The translations under genes were made by a program, and so were the position numbers. Below are positions 1 to 48,246 of a stretch of 64,000 nt of DNA, piece after piece (the first letter of the stretch is position 1; each line of letters begins with the position of its first letter). Source of the DNA: Salvelinus alpinus (Eukaryota; Chordata; Actinopteri; Salmoniformes; Salmonidae); assembly GCF_045679555.1 (NCBI RefSeq), contig NC_092122.1, positions 13,505,043 to 13,569,042 of the forward strand, read 5' to 3'. The notes below the pieces were generated by a model. That model was not told where the DNA came from. It saw nothing but the letters and a program-made list of their open reading frames with translations, and did not search any database.

Positions 1-1521
1 GGTGGTCCTCTGCTAGGGTGTTAGCCAATGAAAGGCTGTGCCAGCATACCTGCCGCTCCTTTCAGAGCCCTGCCTCTGATGTGAAGGCATTTGTCCTCCC
101 CTCTCGCCAGGGCCATAGCCACACTACAGCACATGGCTTTGAGATGAGTGTGAGGAGCCAAGGGGGAACCAGGGGGATTGGGGTATTTCTCTGCTCTGGA
201 ATCGGGTTCTAAAAACCAATTATTCTACCATATGGTGGTCGGCTTCAACACAATCGTCCCTGACCCTGGTCCCTGAGGGAAACGTGCTGTGCGGTATTAG
301 CGGGAGTGGGTGTGTGTAGCTGTGTGCCCCTGACACATGTCATTCATATACAGGCATACACACACATACACACACACACGCACTTCATGTGTGTGTAACA
401 GATGGGAAGTGCAGGGCATTGTGAGAGGAGAATAGTGCAGAAATGTGCTCTCCTCCAGTGCAGCTCTCTGTATCCCCCTGCTACCGCTGACTCCTCTCTG
501 TCACACAGACCCCCAGGAAACAAGAGTGCATTGTCTCACACCCCCCCGGCCCCGCAGAGAAAAAAGGAGTGTGCATAGGCAGAGAGGAAGAATAGAGAGA
601 GGGGAGATGGAAGAGGGCCGGTGTCGGCTGGAGCTGATGTTTGTGGAAGGGATCTGAGAGGGGGATGAAAAGAGGAGTGTGGGGAAGAGAGAGAGTGGCT
701 GAGCAGAGAGGAGAGAGTTCCCAGGTAGTGTGAAGTTCAGATTCAGGAGCAGGAGAAGAGGAGTGTGACAGAGTAGAGGTATAACAGATGTCTTCTAGGA
801 GATACAGACATCTTAATCAGGATATTCTAATGCTGCTCTCAGGAAAGGAGGATAAGCTGCCAAGATGCAGGATTTGGATCAGTTAATTGATAATTGGAAT
901 ATCGTAAAATGAATGACAAATCATGATGAGTCAAGTTTTTATAAATAGACCTGCCTCCAGTACTGGGTAGCATTCTGAATATATAATATTAAGATGGGAA
1001 TTGGGCAGCTGGTCCAACGGGATGGGGTTTCTTCAGCCTTTGTTAGAGCACTGACCCACACAGCAGGGAAAACAGTGTCTGCTCCAAGCCTCACTAAAGT
1101 GGGAAAGAAAATGTCACTGGCAGGTATTGGCAGTGAGGAATGGCCTTTGAGCTGTAAAAGATGATGAATACCATTTATAGATGACCCTCTCTGAGGACCC
1201 CACATGTTAATTATTCACCACCATTATTTGTCAGAACTGAACAATGCCCAATGCCAAAAGTTAAAAGCTTGTATCCCCAGCATACCCCTTGCCTAGGTTG
1301 AGACAGTCTCTGACAAGACAGTATCATCGTAAATTAGACTAATCAAAATCTGTATTGAATTTAATACAGGAGAGGAAAATACACCCCCCCCCCCCCTCCC
1401 CGGGCATATCTGCTTGCATTAAATAATGTATTTACCCTGTCTATTGCAGACTCCAGGAGCCTGCAGCACTGCAGCACCACCAGAGGGAGGCGCTTAGCTG
1501 TTGTTGTTCCCTGTGTTCCAG
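1..1521. other. Intronic or upstream sequence of the EF-hand gene
   Basis: No supported exon is visible here. There is a short imperfect CA tract near 355-385, a purine-rich stretch at 550-720 and a C homopolymer near 1383-1396. A pyrimidine-rich run ending in an AG acceptor at 1520-1521 marks the first exon I can support. The true 5' end of the gene therefore probably lies before the window. Confidence 0.5.
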
Positions 1522-26463
<24,942 letters not shown>

Positions 26464-27399
26464 GTGAGTGTATCAGTGTATCCATCCACCCTCACACATT
26501 TAAAACCCAAAACTGCCAACCGACACATATTGATCTGCCCACTGCCTCTTACCGTAAGGGAGCATGTTAGCAAAACACAAACGCATCTACGCTCAACACT
26601 GCGGCCTCTCAACTTTTTTAAATAATTATTCTCCCCAACACAATTTTCCTTTAGTCCAGAGCACAGCAGTCGATTTCACCATTTCAATTAGCTGCTTTGT
26701 AAACAGGAGTTTACCCTGAAATTCTTCAGTTTCTCCCAAATGTAAAATTTCTGTCATGCCACCCATTGTCACTGTGCCGAGCCTGGCAAGTCCCACAATG
26801 AGCCTGTAGTCCATGGGTCAAGGTTAAGGGGGTGGGGCCCCTAGACTGGTCCCTGGGTCAGGGTTTCTCCTGTGTGCACAGCCACTTGTCTGATTGGACA
26901 GGTTTGTTCATCCAGTAATAAACCGAGAGGAAGAACCCTGCAGCTGTCCTTCCACACAACAAAAGGAAGGTTTTTACCAATGATGAGCTTTTGTGTGTGT
27001 GTGTGTGGTGGGGAGAGGGAACTGTTTCTCTTTCATAAGTGTGTATTGGCTTCAACTATTTCTCAGATCTCAGCTCATTTTATATTTTTAGCAGTCGTCT
27101 TCAAGCATCATGTTTATGTCTGCTGGTGTAACTTTCTGTTTGTCTTTGTGGGTTTGTGTGATAATGAGTGTCAGTATGTGTGTGTGTTTGCACGTGTGTG
27201 TGGGCTGCTGCCCCTCGCTCAGACACGTGTAAATGTGTCCCCTCATTAGGGGCTGAAAGGCACTAATTGGCCTTAATTGGCACCCTCTCGTCTGACACTG
27301 ACCACTGGCCAAAGCACTCCCAGAGAGACGCCTCTCAACGCACCCCTCCCTCGTTCCATTCTTCCTCTATGCACTTTTCTCCCACTTTCTTCCTTTACT

Positions 27400-27600
27400 T
27401 CCCCATCCATCCATCCATCCTTCCATCCATCCTTCCTACCCCTAGACATTCACTTTCTTCCTTTACTTCCCCATCCATCCATCCATCCTTCCATCCATCC
27501 TTCCTACCCCTAGACATTCACTTTCTTCCTTTACTTCCCCATCCATCCATCCATCCTTCCATCCATCCTTCCTGCCCCTAGACATTCACTTTCTCCAGTG
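27400..27600. repeat. 68-bp tandem repeat built on CCAT
   Basis: About three copies, 68 bp apart, of a unit made of ccatccatccatccttccat followed by tacccctagacattcacttt. The third copy has tgcccctag. Confidence 0.88.
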
Positions 27601-27654
27601 CCTCTGTTTGTGCCACACTCCCTGTTTCCCATCAAGAGTACATGACTGGGCTAG

Positions 27655-27805
27655 CACAGTAGTAGAGAGACTGTGGATTGTACACAGGAAGGTGTACATG
27701 ACTGTGTTATCACAGTAGTAGAGAGACTGTAGATTGTATACAGGAAGGTGTACATGACTGTGTTATCACAGTAGTAGATAGACTGCAGATTGTATACAGG
27801 AAGTA
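27655..27805. repeat. 56-bp tandem repeat
   Basis: Copies of cagtagtagagagactgt begin at 27657, 27713 and 27769, separated by tacatgactgtgttatca. The third is shortened. Confidence 0.85.
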
Positions 27806-30800
27806 TAAGCAATAGCGGAGTGATGATTGTTTTCATACAGATAAGAGCGTGGTCAGGTCTGAACCTCAATGTTTTCCTAGTAGGCTAGGAACATACAATG
27901 CCTGTGTTGACTGAGTGCATGATTGTTTTGGATAGATACGCAAGAGGGATGACTGTAAGTGCATGCAGGGAGACTGGTGCCCCCTCGGAGCTCCATTGTG
28001 TGCTGTTGTCCCATGGAGTGCTGCTCAGTAGCTGTACCTGTGCTGCTGGCGACAGTGACTCACTCTGCCAGGGTCTCTGATGAATGTCAGTGTTGATGGG
28101 GAACACCTGGCGGCCCCGTGACTGCACCGCCTCAGCCCCGCCCCCCCGGACGCCACTCAGCCTCCCGTGTATTAGCGTTCTATTCAGTTAGGTGGGGAAT
28201 CCACTGCAGTCGTTTGCTCGGTTGTTTTCACCGCAATGAATAGCTTCTCAATGAATGAGCAAGGGAGACCAATCACTTAGAAAAGAGGGTGTATGTGTGT
28301 GTGTGTCTGCACGCATGCGCCTGTGTCTGTGTGTATATGTATGTATCTGTGTGTGTGTGTGTGTCGGTGTGTGTGTGTGCCCGTGCGCTAGGGTACAGTG
28401 CCTTTATGTAACGGCTGTTTGCTCAGCCTTTGATCTAGAATACCTCTGTGTATTTACCATTAGCGCCAAATGACTGGACAAACAAACAGCCAGCCTATTG
28501 ATGAGCATCAGCGTGGAATATGCACGTTAGCTGCCGCTGTTTTCAAAGAGCGCAGAGAAGGAGAGAGGCAGAGAGCGGCAAAGTGAATCTGTCAAAGAGT
28601 CTATTATATGGTGTCTGAACAGAGAGGGCCCTCCACAATGGCTTTATTAATGGCATAATGTCAAGGAGAGGCTGGGCAATAACACAGAATTTGGCTTTGT
28701 CAGCTTATCAGTACAGATCAGTTATAGCAGATGATTAGAGGCTTTGAGGACTTATCTTTGTGGATCTGTGTGTGTGTGTGTGTGTGTGTGTAGCAGCGCT
28801 AGGTGATTGGACGTAGGCGTGTGTATGAGTGTGTGTATGCGAGCTGTGGTTTGTGGTGAGGTGGGTGGCATGCTGCCAGGGTCGGGAGTGTGGCGCTGCG
28901 TGTGTCTTTGTTTGTTTTCCTGACAGACTTTTCCCCCTCATCCTTTTGGGGAAAGTGAAGGGGCGGAGCCACGGGTCCATGGAGCAATGATGAGGCCTGT
29001 TGCCAAATTCTGCCCCCCCTCCTGAATCCACCATGCTCAAAGGGACTGGAGCACACTGCCAAATTCTCCTCCGACTCAAAAGAGATGTTGAATAATATTT
29101 GGTTGCGTTATTAAAGAATCACGAAAAGTTGATGAACTATCCTGTAAATATGGTTCTAAGTTTCTTTCATGTAAAACGATAACATCATGTAATCGTCATT
29201 GATGAATTGGCTAGTCTGGCCATGAATCCTTAGCCACTGCTGTTACAAGACTAGAGGAAATGTACAATATGTTTAAGTAATGTCCGACCCCCTGTCTTCA
29301 GCTAACAGTTGTGTGTGGATATGGACATTGTCTTAGATACACACTCTCTGTGAATGAGTTTCAACATTGAGTGGAGCTCAGGAATGAAAGGACGGATGAT
29401 CTCCTCCTGCACCTCCTACTGGCCTACTGAAGCTCTCAACCTCCTGCTTGTGTAATGCTGTTACTGTAACATGTAGTCTTCATATAAACCTCATTGGTTG
29501 CTCCATTGTGTAATTAATGCACGTAAATATACTCTAGAATCGTATCATGGAACAATCTAGACCAGTTTGGTTGAATTAATGTCAGTGAATGGATGATTTT
29601 ATTATCATCATACAACATGTCAAACTACTCAAACTATACTGAAGCTTTGGTTTATTTTAAGAATGTAGGACTAGCACTCATTATGTCATGTTTTGACGCT
29701 ACAGAATTAAATCATAGCACTTAAAGAGCTTAAAACACAACGTATCCCCAAAGGTTCCCATGTAGTCTGTCTGTTGTGTTACCGTCACAGTGGATAACGT
29801 TTGAGCCTAGCCAACACCATGGAAAATCCATGCTCATTACATGAATGTAATTACTCTAAATACAGGTTTTTAATCAGACACTGTGCGGGTTTGGTTGGGC
29901 TCTGACGTTCTCCCGCTGGAAAAACGGGGTCATTTCTCCTCTAGCACTGAATGTGACCTTTGTTTGGGGAATTATGGATACTTGATACATGTGATGATGA
30001 GCAGAAACAAAGGTCTGGGATTAAGCGGGGAAGAGAGGGAGCGAAATAAACAAGAGGACAACACGTGATATAACACAATAGAACCACAGTTTACATTTCT
30101 TGACTATAATGTACGGTATTGAGAACGTTTGTTGTTGCAGTCATTCAGTTATTCCGACTTAACCTAGATTTCGATCAAAAATAACGGTTATATGCAAACT
30201 ACTTTCTCACTTTGAATGATTGTTTTGTTCAGATTGTGACTGTGTGAGAAAGTATTAATCGTGCGTTCATGAATGCCTGCACGGTGTCAGATCAGCAATC
30301 AGGCCGTTTGTCATCTCTCAGCTGGAGACATTGACAGTGATGTCCAAGTGTGTGTTAAATGAGATGTGACTGGTGGCTTTTCGCCGTCTGCGGACCGGTG
30401 GACATCTTTGTGGTGACTGAAGAAACTGAACAAAAAGCAGCAAAACAAACGGCAGTGAAAGTGAACCTCCTTGCTCATCATCATCACGGCCCCATTGTTC
30501 CTCCCTCAATCGCTACTGAATCGCCTCACTCTCATTACAGATTACAGGTTTAGCGGAGTGACTCTCCCCTTTCTCTCGCCTTTCTGTGCCACGGTCCTTC
30601 TCTTGATTAACATTTTCTGCTAGGCTTCACACCAAAGGCACAACCTGTGTGCTTTAAAGGCCATCTGAAAAAAAAGCCATCATGCGCTGGAGTGGAATCA
30701 GATAAGGCTATCTGGCAGGAGGTTTTAGTGCCTGCGCTTTGTCCCGCTCCTCCACCCGCCTTCGCTTCCTCCCTCAATCTCTCACTCCACTGCACCTTTT

Positions 30801-30872
30801 GTCCGGCTGATTTCCCGACGGAGTGGCCCCCTCAGTCGCAGACCCCCTGATCTATTCCCTCCAACACGGACT

Positions 30873-31029
<157 letters not shown>

Positions 31030-31947
31030 GTGAGTGCCTGTGGGCACACATCAGGCCTGAGAGGTGCAATTCAGAGGCCCAGGAAAGAGAAGAAGCCCTA
31101 GGATAGAGAAAGAGAGAGCACTACCTACCAGGGACAGGACTGATGGGAACTGCCTCAGCCCGCCACCATGCTAAAGAGAGGAGACGGGGGATCCATTTAC
31201 TCTGTTACAGAAGCTGTCAATTCACTTCATTGGATTGATCAGTGCACTGATCCAGGCAGTGGAGTGTGTGTGTGTCTATTGAAGAGGGTTAGATTGGGGT
31301 CTGGGGGCTAGCTAATACCCATCCCAGACGCTGCTCGGGGACCGAACGTGTGACTCGTGGGTCTCAGCGAAAGCCCCTTCTCGTCACAGATATTTGCAAA
31401 CAGATGTACACAGCCGCCCCGCAGGTTTTGATCAATCAAGCTTTAACAAGTCAAGTTGTCTGGATGCGAATGTAACAATTTGCATGTGAAAGGCAGAGGC
31501 TGCGGAAGGCCTGGTTTTGATTAGGCCTAAGCAGATAAATGGCAGATTGAAACGGCCCCCTGCAACCGGGGAGCAACCCAGAGGTCCAGGGGTTTAAGTC
31601 AGACTGATACAAACTCTGTTTCTGTTACTTTCTTCTGCTACCCAATGAATAGATCCATTATTCAGTGGACTCTTTCTCATCTCTACTGAATTGAAGTGGA
31701 AGCAGCTTAAAGAGCTCTCCCCTTCTCTCCCCTTCTCTTTCCTTCCTCTCTGCTTCTCTCCCATTCTCTTCCCTACTCTCCCGTTTCTCCTTTCTGCTGC
31801 TTTCTCTTCTCCTCCTCCAGATTTGCTTTCTGAAATTGACGTGGATGTGTGATTAGCTATCATAGCAAACGAGATGTAGTCCCTTCAGTTGCTATCTGAA
31901 ATGTTGACCACTGTAGACTTGTGGCATCCTCAACATCCGTATATATA

Positions 31948-33576
31948 CAGTTGAAGTCGGAAGTTTACATACACCTTAGCCCAATACATTTAAACTCAGT
32001 TTTTCACAATTCCTGACATTTAATCCTAGTAACCTGTCTTAGGTCAGTTAGGATCACCACTTTATTTGAAGAATGTGAAATGTCAGATTAATAGTAGAGA
32101 GAATGATTTATTTCAGCTTTTATTTATTTCATCACATTCCCAGTGGGTCAGAAGTTTACATACACTCAATTAGTATTTGGCAGCATTGCGTTTAAATTGT
32201 TTAACTTGGGTCAAACGTTTCAGGTAGCCTTCCACAAGCTTCCCACGAAAAGTTGGGTGAATTTGGCCCATTCCTCCTGACAGAGCTGGTGCAACTGAAT
32301 TAGGTTTATAGGCCTCCTTGCTCGCACACGCTTTTTCAGTTCTGCCCACAAATTTTCTTTGGGATTGAGATCAAGGCTTTGTGATAGCCACATAGCTTGA
32401 CTTTGTTGTCCTTAAGCCATTTTGCCACAACTTTGGAAGTATGCTTGGGGTCATTGTCCATTTGGAAGACCCATTTGCGACCAAGCTTTAACTTCCTGAC
32501 TGATGTCTTGAGATGCTGCTTCAATATATCCACATAATTGTCCTTCCTCATGAAGCCATCTATTTTGTGAACTGCACCAGCCCCTCCTGCAGAAAAGCAT
32601 CCCCACAACATGATGCTGCCACCCCCATGCTTCACGGTTGGGAGGGTGTTCTTCGGCTTGCAAGCCTCCCCCTTTTTCCTCCAAACATAACGATGGTCAT
32701 TATAGCCCAAAATTTATATTTTTGTTTCATCAGACCAGAGGAAATTTCTCAAAAAAGTACGATCTTTGTCCACATGTGCAGTTGCAAACCGTATTCTAGC
32801 TTTTTTATGGCAGTTTTGGTGCAGTGGCTTCTTCCTTGCTGAGTGTCCTTTCAGGTTATGCCGATATTGGACTCGTTTTACTGTGGATATAGATACTTTT
32901 ATACCTGTTTCCTCCAGCATCTTCACAAGGTCCTTTGCTGTTGTTCTGGGATTGATTTGCACTTTTCGCACCAAAGTAAATTATTCTCTAGGAGACAGAA
33001 CGCGTCTCTTTCCTGAGCGGTGTGACGGCTGCGTGGTCCCATGGTGTTTATACTTGCGTACTATTGTTTGTACAGATGAACGTGGTACCTTCAGGCATTT
33101 GGAAATTGCTCCCTAGGATGAACCAGACTTGTGGAAGTCTACAATTTTTCTTTTGAGGTCTTGGCTGATTTCTTTTTATTTTCCCATGATGTCAAGCAAA
33201 GAGGCACTGAGTTTGAAGGTAGGCCTTGAAATACATCCACAGGTACACCTCCAATTGACTCAAATTATGTCAATTAGCCTATCAGAAGCTTCTAAAGTCA
33301 TGACATGATTTTCTGGAATTTTCCAAGCTGTTTAAAGGCACAGTCAACTTAGTGTATGTAAACTTCTGACCCACTGGAATTGTGATACAGTGAATTATAA
33401 GTGAAATAATTTGTCTTTAAACAATTGTTGGAAAAATTACTTGTGTAATGCACAAAGTAGATGTCCTAACCGACTTGCCAAAACTATAGTTTGTTTAACA
33501 AGAAATTTGTGGAGTGGTTGAAAAACGAGTTTTAATGACTCCAACCTAAGTGTATGTAAACTTCCGACTTCAACTG
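31948..33576 (-). mobile_element. Sleeping Beauty-type Tc1/mariner element
   Basis: The left end CAGTTGAAGTCGGAAGTTTA and its right-hand complement are the terminal motifs of the salmonid Tc1 group. TA is duplicated at 31946-31947 and 33577-33578. It has the IR/DR layout: outer direct repeats at 31951 and 33550-33576, and inner ones (gggtcagaagtttacataca) near 32144-32165 and 33352-33373. Length is 1629 bp. The transposase is on the minus strand and broken. Confidence 0.95.
32230..33187 (-). pseudogene. Broken Sleeping Beauty-type transposase
   Basis: The start ATG is at 33187-33185, but TAA follows at codon 4. Further down, one frame reads MVRKVQINPRTTAKDLVKML to WSDETKI, then a nonsense codon (32713-32711). 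The same frame reopens with YVWRKKGEACKPKN, VKHGGGSIMLWGCFSAGG and MDNDPKHTSKVVAKWLKDN. A frameshift near 32400 puts the third catalytic motif (NPKENLW) out of frame. All three acidic residues are still readable across frames, but the gene is dead. Confidence 0.9.
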
Positions 33577-34213
33577 TATATAATTTCTAAAATGTGTACT
33601 ACGTGCTCAAACCCCTTTACTTGTATTAAACGTTTCCCCTAAAGTGGGTTATGATGCCTGTTTCTCTTAGTCAATCAATACATTGACCTCAACTGATCCC
33701 AGGTCTGTAAAAACTCCTCTCTCTCTACACACACAAAGACTTAGCAGCCAAGTGCCACAGGAGGCCCCTGAGTGTGCTGCCTGCCCGGCTGGGAACCCCA
33801 GTGAACACACTGGCCCTTATTGCGCCCCCCCCCCCCTAACACCACCACTACCAGAGGGATGCTGCTGTCCTCACATTGATAAAGACCAGACTCTCACACA
33901 CGCACCGACACATACACACACCTGAATCCTGGCATACTGTATATCTAGATATTAATTGGAAAACGTTCAAAAATCTCACAGATGTTTTGTGATCAGTATG
34001 AAATCAGATAAATAAGATATAAACCCAGTTTGAGATAATATTAAGTTTATATTTCAGTTTGGTGATGTGTGAGGATTTGTAAGCAGTTGATTTGAATTTA
34101 ACACTATAGCAGAGGGTTGTGTGTGGCTTCTCTTCCCGCTAGAGAGCCTGTTAAACACAGAGGTTTGTATTTACTCTCTTCTCCCTCTTCTCCTCTTCCT
34201 TTCTTTCTTGCAG
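33577..34213. other. Intronic sequence before the first EF-hand-region exon
   Basis: Includes a C run at 33827-33836. A pyrimidine-rich acceptor precedes the exon at 34214. Nothing else recognised. Confidence 0.4.
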
Positions 34214-44301
<10,088 letters not shown>

Positions 44302-44885
44302 TGTCATCGGCTACACAGGCTTGAACCCTATCTGTCATTAGCTACCACACACTGTGGCAACAAGGTTCCAGGGTTCCCTTTATAAAATGATAGCTAATGC
44401 ACTTACAGCTGTTTTTGAGATGTTCTTTGGGGGGGGGGGGGGGGCACATTTCATGTAACAAGGTCGACATTCTGAGACATTTCTTCAAAAGGGCTTTGGA
44501 GATACCTTTTGGAATATGCATTTATAAATAGCCTACTGAAGGTGGACGTCTAAGCTTGAGAATGGTGCTGTCTATGGTACTGAAATATGCAGGGATTTTC
44601 AGTTGCGGTTCATGCTGGATCAGTAATGCACTGAATAGGGACATAACACGTTTAGACTCCAGTTGGACAAGGGATACACAATTGATGCTCATGGGGGACC
44701 AAATCCTAAAATGCAAGATGCAGGTGCAACTTCGAACTTTTGCACAAATTAAGCATTGATTTAATGCATGATTTATGCCAAACCTTTGTGTGGGTTTTTA
44801 AGATAGGGGTGGTGAATATAATGGCTCTCCGCCGCTTTAGTAACTGAGTAATGTGGCATTATGAAAATAAAATAAATGAAGCATG
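44302..44885 (+). other. Probable 3' UTR of the EF-hand gene
   Basis: The sequence after the TGA has no further good reading frame. It contains a G homopolymer near 44431-44443. Two overlapping AATAAA signals lie at 44866-44876, about 570 bases after the stop. They are the best candidate polyadenylation signal. Confidence 0.5.
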
Positions 44886-45499
44886 ACCTAACCTAAATCT
44901 CCTATGTGTTTTCAATCATCTCCCTCAGCTTTAAGTGAGAGGGTCCGGCAAGAAATTACAAATTAGATATGGCAGTTCTTTATTTAATTTCCCTCAGGCT
45001 TGACAGAGTTGGGGAGGAAAGCGTTAACGCACTCTGACAGGCGGTCACGGAATTGTTCGGACCATTCATTGCTGTTTTCGGGTAGCTGTGTCATAGAAAT
45101 TCTATGATGCCTAATAAGGGTACCAAAGAGAGCTATAACATATTGCCTGTCGCTTTTGTGTCTTGTGCCCTTCTTGGTAAGCTCTATTTTTATTTTACCT
45201 TTATTGTAACCCTTTCCTGCAGTCAAATGATCAAATCGCCCTCTAGTGCAATCATGGGTGGAATGTTATTGTTTTTTCATAATTAATAAAAAAATATATA
45301 TATATTACAACGAAAAATTGTGTTTCTATGTCAAATGGTTTTGTGTTTCAGTCTTCTGTGATGTATATAAAGTATAATATTTGGATGCAAACTCAAAATG
45401 TAATACATTTTCAGTTGCCTAATTATAATTTTTTTAAGGCCATAACCGTGTGTGAGGTGTGTACTTTTGTTTCAAAGTACAGTAGATTTGTTTAAGACT

Positions 45500-46560
45500 A
45501 CCAAGAAACCTGACTTAGCCCACTGCAGTAAAAGGTTAACAGGGAGTTCCATTGAGAGCAAGGTCTATTTACCAAGCGAGCCCAGCATATACATAATTTA
45601 CAAAATACAATATAATACAAATAGGACTATACAAAATTACAAACACACTCAAGAAAAACAATCACATTCCTCAGCAAAGAGGTCCCCAATCAACAATTTG
45701 AACTCCCCAAAAGGCACCACACCACATCCGTAACTCTGTAGATTGTTCCATACGTGAGGTGCTAACAAACTAAAAGCAGAGGCCGAAGCGATTTCCAGAG
45801 TAATCCCTGAGACCGGGTATGGTGCTGTGACTCGTATGTCTAAAGGTTATTAATGATGCAGTGATGCATCTGAACCTGTCACCAGTAATAAAATGAAGTG
45901 CTATGGTAAACTGCATTTAAAGATGTTAATGAAGTGGCTGCTGCATTCATATCGATGATGTCACCATAGTCTAGGAACTGTAGGAACGTCGGTAAAATGA
46001 TCTGCTTTCTACTATTAAGCGAGAGGCGGGACTTTTTTCTACAGGATAAGCTCATTTTATTCTCAGCTTCTTCACTAAATCATCTATATGCTTTTTAAAA
46101 GACAGCCCATCGTCTATCCAGACGCCTAGATATTTGCATGCAGGGACACAATCGATGTTAACACAATCTAAAGTGCATGTGCTCTAGAAAACATATACTT
46201 TAATACTAGTTTGAGGTCAATAAAGGTTTTCTGTAAATCAATGAAGGCAGACTGAAGATCAGACAGAGCCTTGTCAACAGAAAGGGGCAGCAGAATACAC
46301 AGCAGTATGCCCGCACACAAGTGAAGGATACACATTTTTACAGACAAACCAATATTGTTTATATACCGTAGTTAGTCAAATGTACAGGACCCAAAATCGA
46401 AGACTGTGGGACACCTTTCGTAATATCAAGGAAACCTGACTTAACACCATCAGAAAATGCACATTGTGTCCTGTCTATAAAGAACTTGGTCTCAGTAATA
46501 GATTTAAAATCAGTATTTGTCCACCTAGAGTTAGATAATGGTGGATTATACACAATACCC
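45500..46560 (-). mobile_element. Decayed LINE fragment with a reverse transcriptase motif
   Basis: On the minus strand, 46553-46359 encodes KGVPQSSILGPVHL, matching the conserved GVPQGSxLGP motif of non-LTR reverse transcriptases. Downstream minus-strand sequence to about 45500 resembles the 3' region of L2-type LINEs but has many stops. No ends or target duplication found. Confidence 0.6.
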
Positions 46561-48200
46561 AGGCTTTTGTAGTACTAGGCTCCACTCAAATAAAATGTAG
46601 GACTAGTAGCCAAGCTTTCGAATATATTCTTATGTGGCTACATTTTTACCGGATAAATAATGAATGAAACATCAGCTATGCTGTTTATCTTGGTGTCAAT
46701 GAATTGTATATTGTATTGTGGTAACAGCAATAACTGCTGAGCAATAACCCTTTCAGCTAGAGATAGTGGTGAACAATACCTGGCACACTCTGACGATATT
46801 CCCCCTGGCAGCTGCACGCAACAAATGGTTTATTAACTTCAGCCAAACTGTTTTTTTCTTCTCAAGGGCATTTGTTGAGTGCTAGTCGCGCGCTGCTGTA
46901 GGAAAGGCACACGCCGTCAGCCAATTCAATGCGCTGTCTCCTCTCCACCACTAGACAACCGCATTCACTCATTAAACCAGGCACGCGCCTCGAAGCAAAC
47001 GAGTCCCTACCTGTCAAACTCGATGCTTCTTGGCCTCAGGGAATAGATAGGTACCTGAACTAGACATATTGTCATCTAAAATATTTAATCGGTCTCTGTT
47101 TCATTGATTGAATCTTACAAACCAAGGCAAACAAGCCTACCAATTGCCAACTTTTGTAATGAATATAACCAAACAACTACAAATGATGTCCTTCCCTTTG
47201 ATTATGCTTAATGTCAGTTTCAATATATAGCCTACAATTGCGGTCAAATATATTGGCACCTTAACAATTTACAGAGTGCAATGAGGCAGAATGTTATGTG
47301 TGCTCTTTGCAAAACTGTTTGAATGTCTATTTTTACCCTGTAGGCACCTGCAACTTACCACAGGTGAGATCATTTACACGTAGGCTAAACGAGAATAACT
47401 TTTCAACCTTTACGTTTTTTCTTGTCATTGCAATTAACTTTATTTTCAGAGCTTAAACCCTAAAGTTCTATATGATTCAGAATCCTAATTTTGATGCTTT
47501 GTCAACGAAATAAATTGGTTTCAATTACAAATAGGATTGTTTGTTTTACAGAATTGCACAATATATTAGAGGTTCCAAAAACATAGTCAGCTGATAGAGT
47601 TCACTGTTATTTATACAGTTTCGTTTACTAAAGTTGTTTTTAGAGTTTATTGTCAGGGATTTCACTGAGAGGATGGCATAGACGGATTAACGGAGCCATT
47701 GTCACAACTGGGACTTTTTCAAGTGCTATTTTGGGGTGCTGGGCTGTAGGTACATATTTTTCTCACTCTGATATGCACGCGCTTGCGCGCTGCAGCATTG
47801 ATCTGGTGCTCAACAGAATTGACATGCAGCATCAACGCTCCAATATTCATGACACGTCTCAGCTAGCCTAACGCCAGGCGAGATGTATTATCACCCCATT
47901 AAGTGTCCTCGGGCTATAAACAGGGCTATTGGATTCTTGAGGAATCGAATTTACTATTGTTGTATTACTCTATGTGTATGTTAATACCTTATATTACAGA
48001 ATGTACTGTTTTTTTTACGCATATGGAGACGCGCGTAAAATGTGTGATATGACATGAATTCGTTGGTGGAAGTGTGCATAAAATAGGTTATATTTCTATT
48101 AAAAAAATGTAACAGAAATATATTTCATCCCCCACTCTCCTATATCCTTTCTCCCATTCCATCTCCAGTCAAACACACTGTAACTAAAAGTGAATGTAAA
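46561..48200. other. Intergenic sequence downstream of ascl1
   Basis: AT-rich, with no exon, RNA gene or bounded repeat that I can support. Regulatory elements of ascl1 could lie here but none can be named from one sequence. Confidence 0.35.
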
Positions 48201-48246
48201 ATGCAAACGTACAATTTTGAGGTACAAAAGGAAATACTAGAAAATG

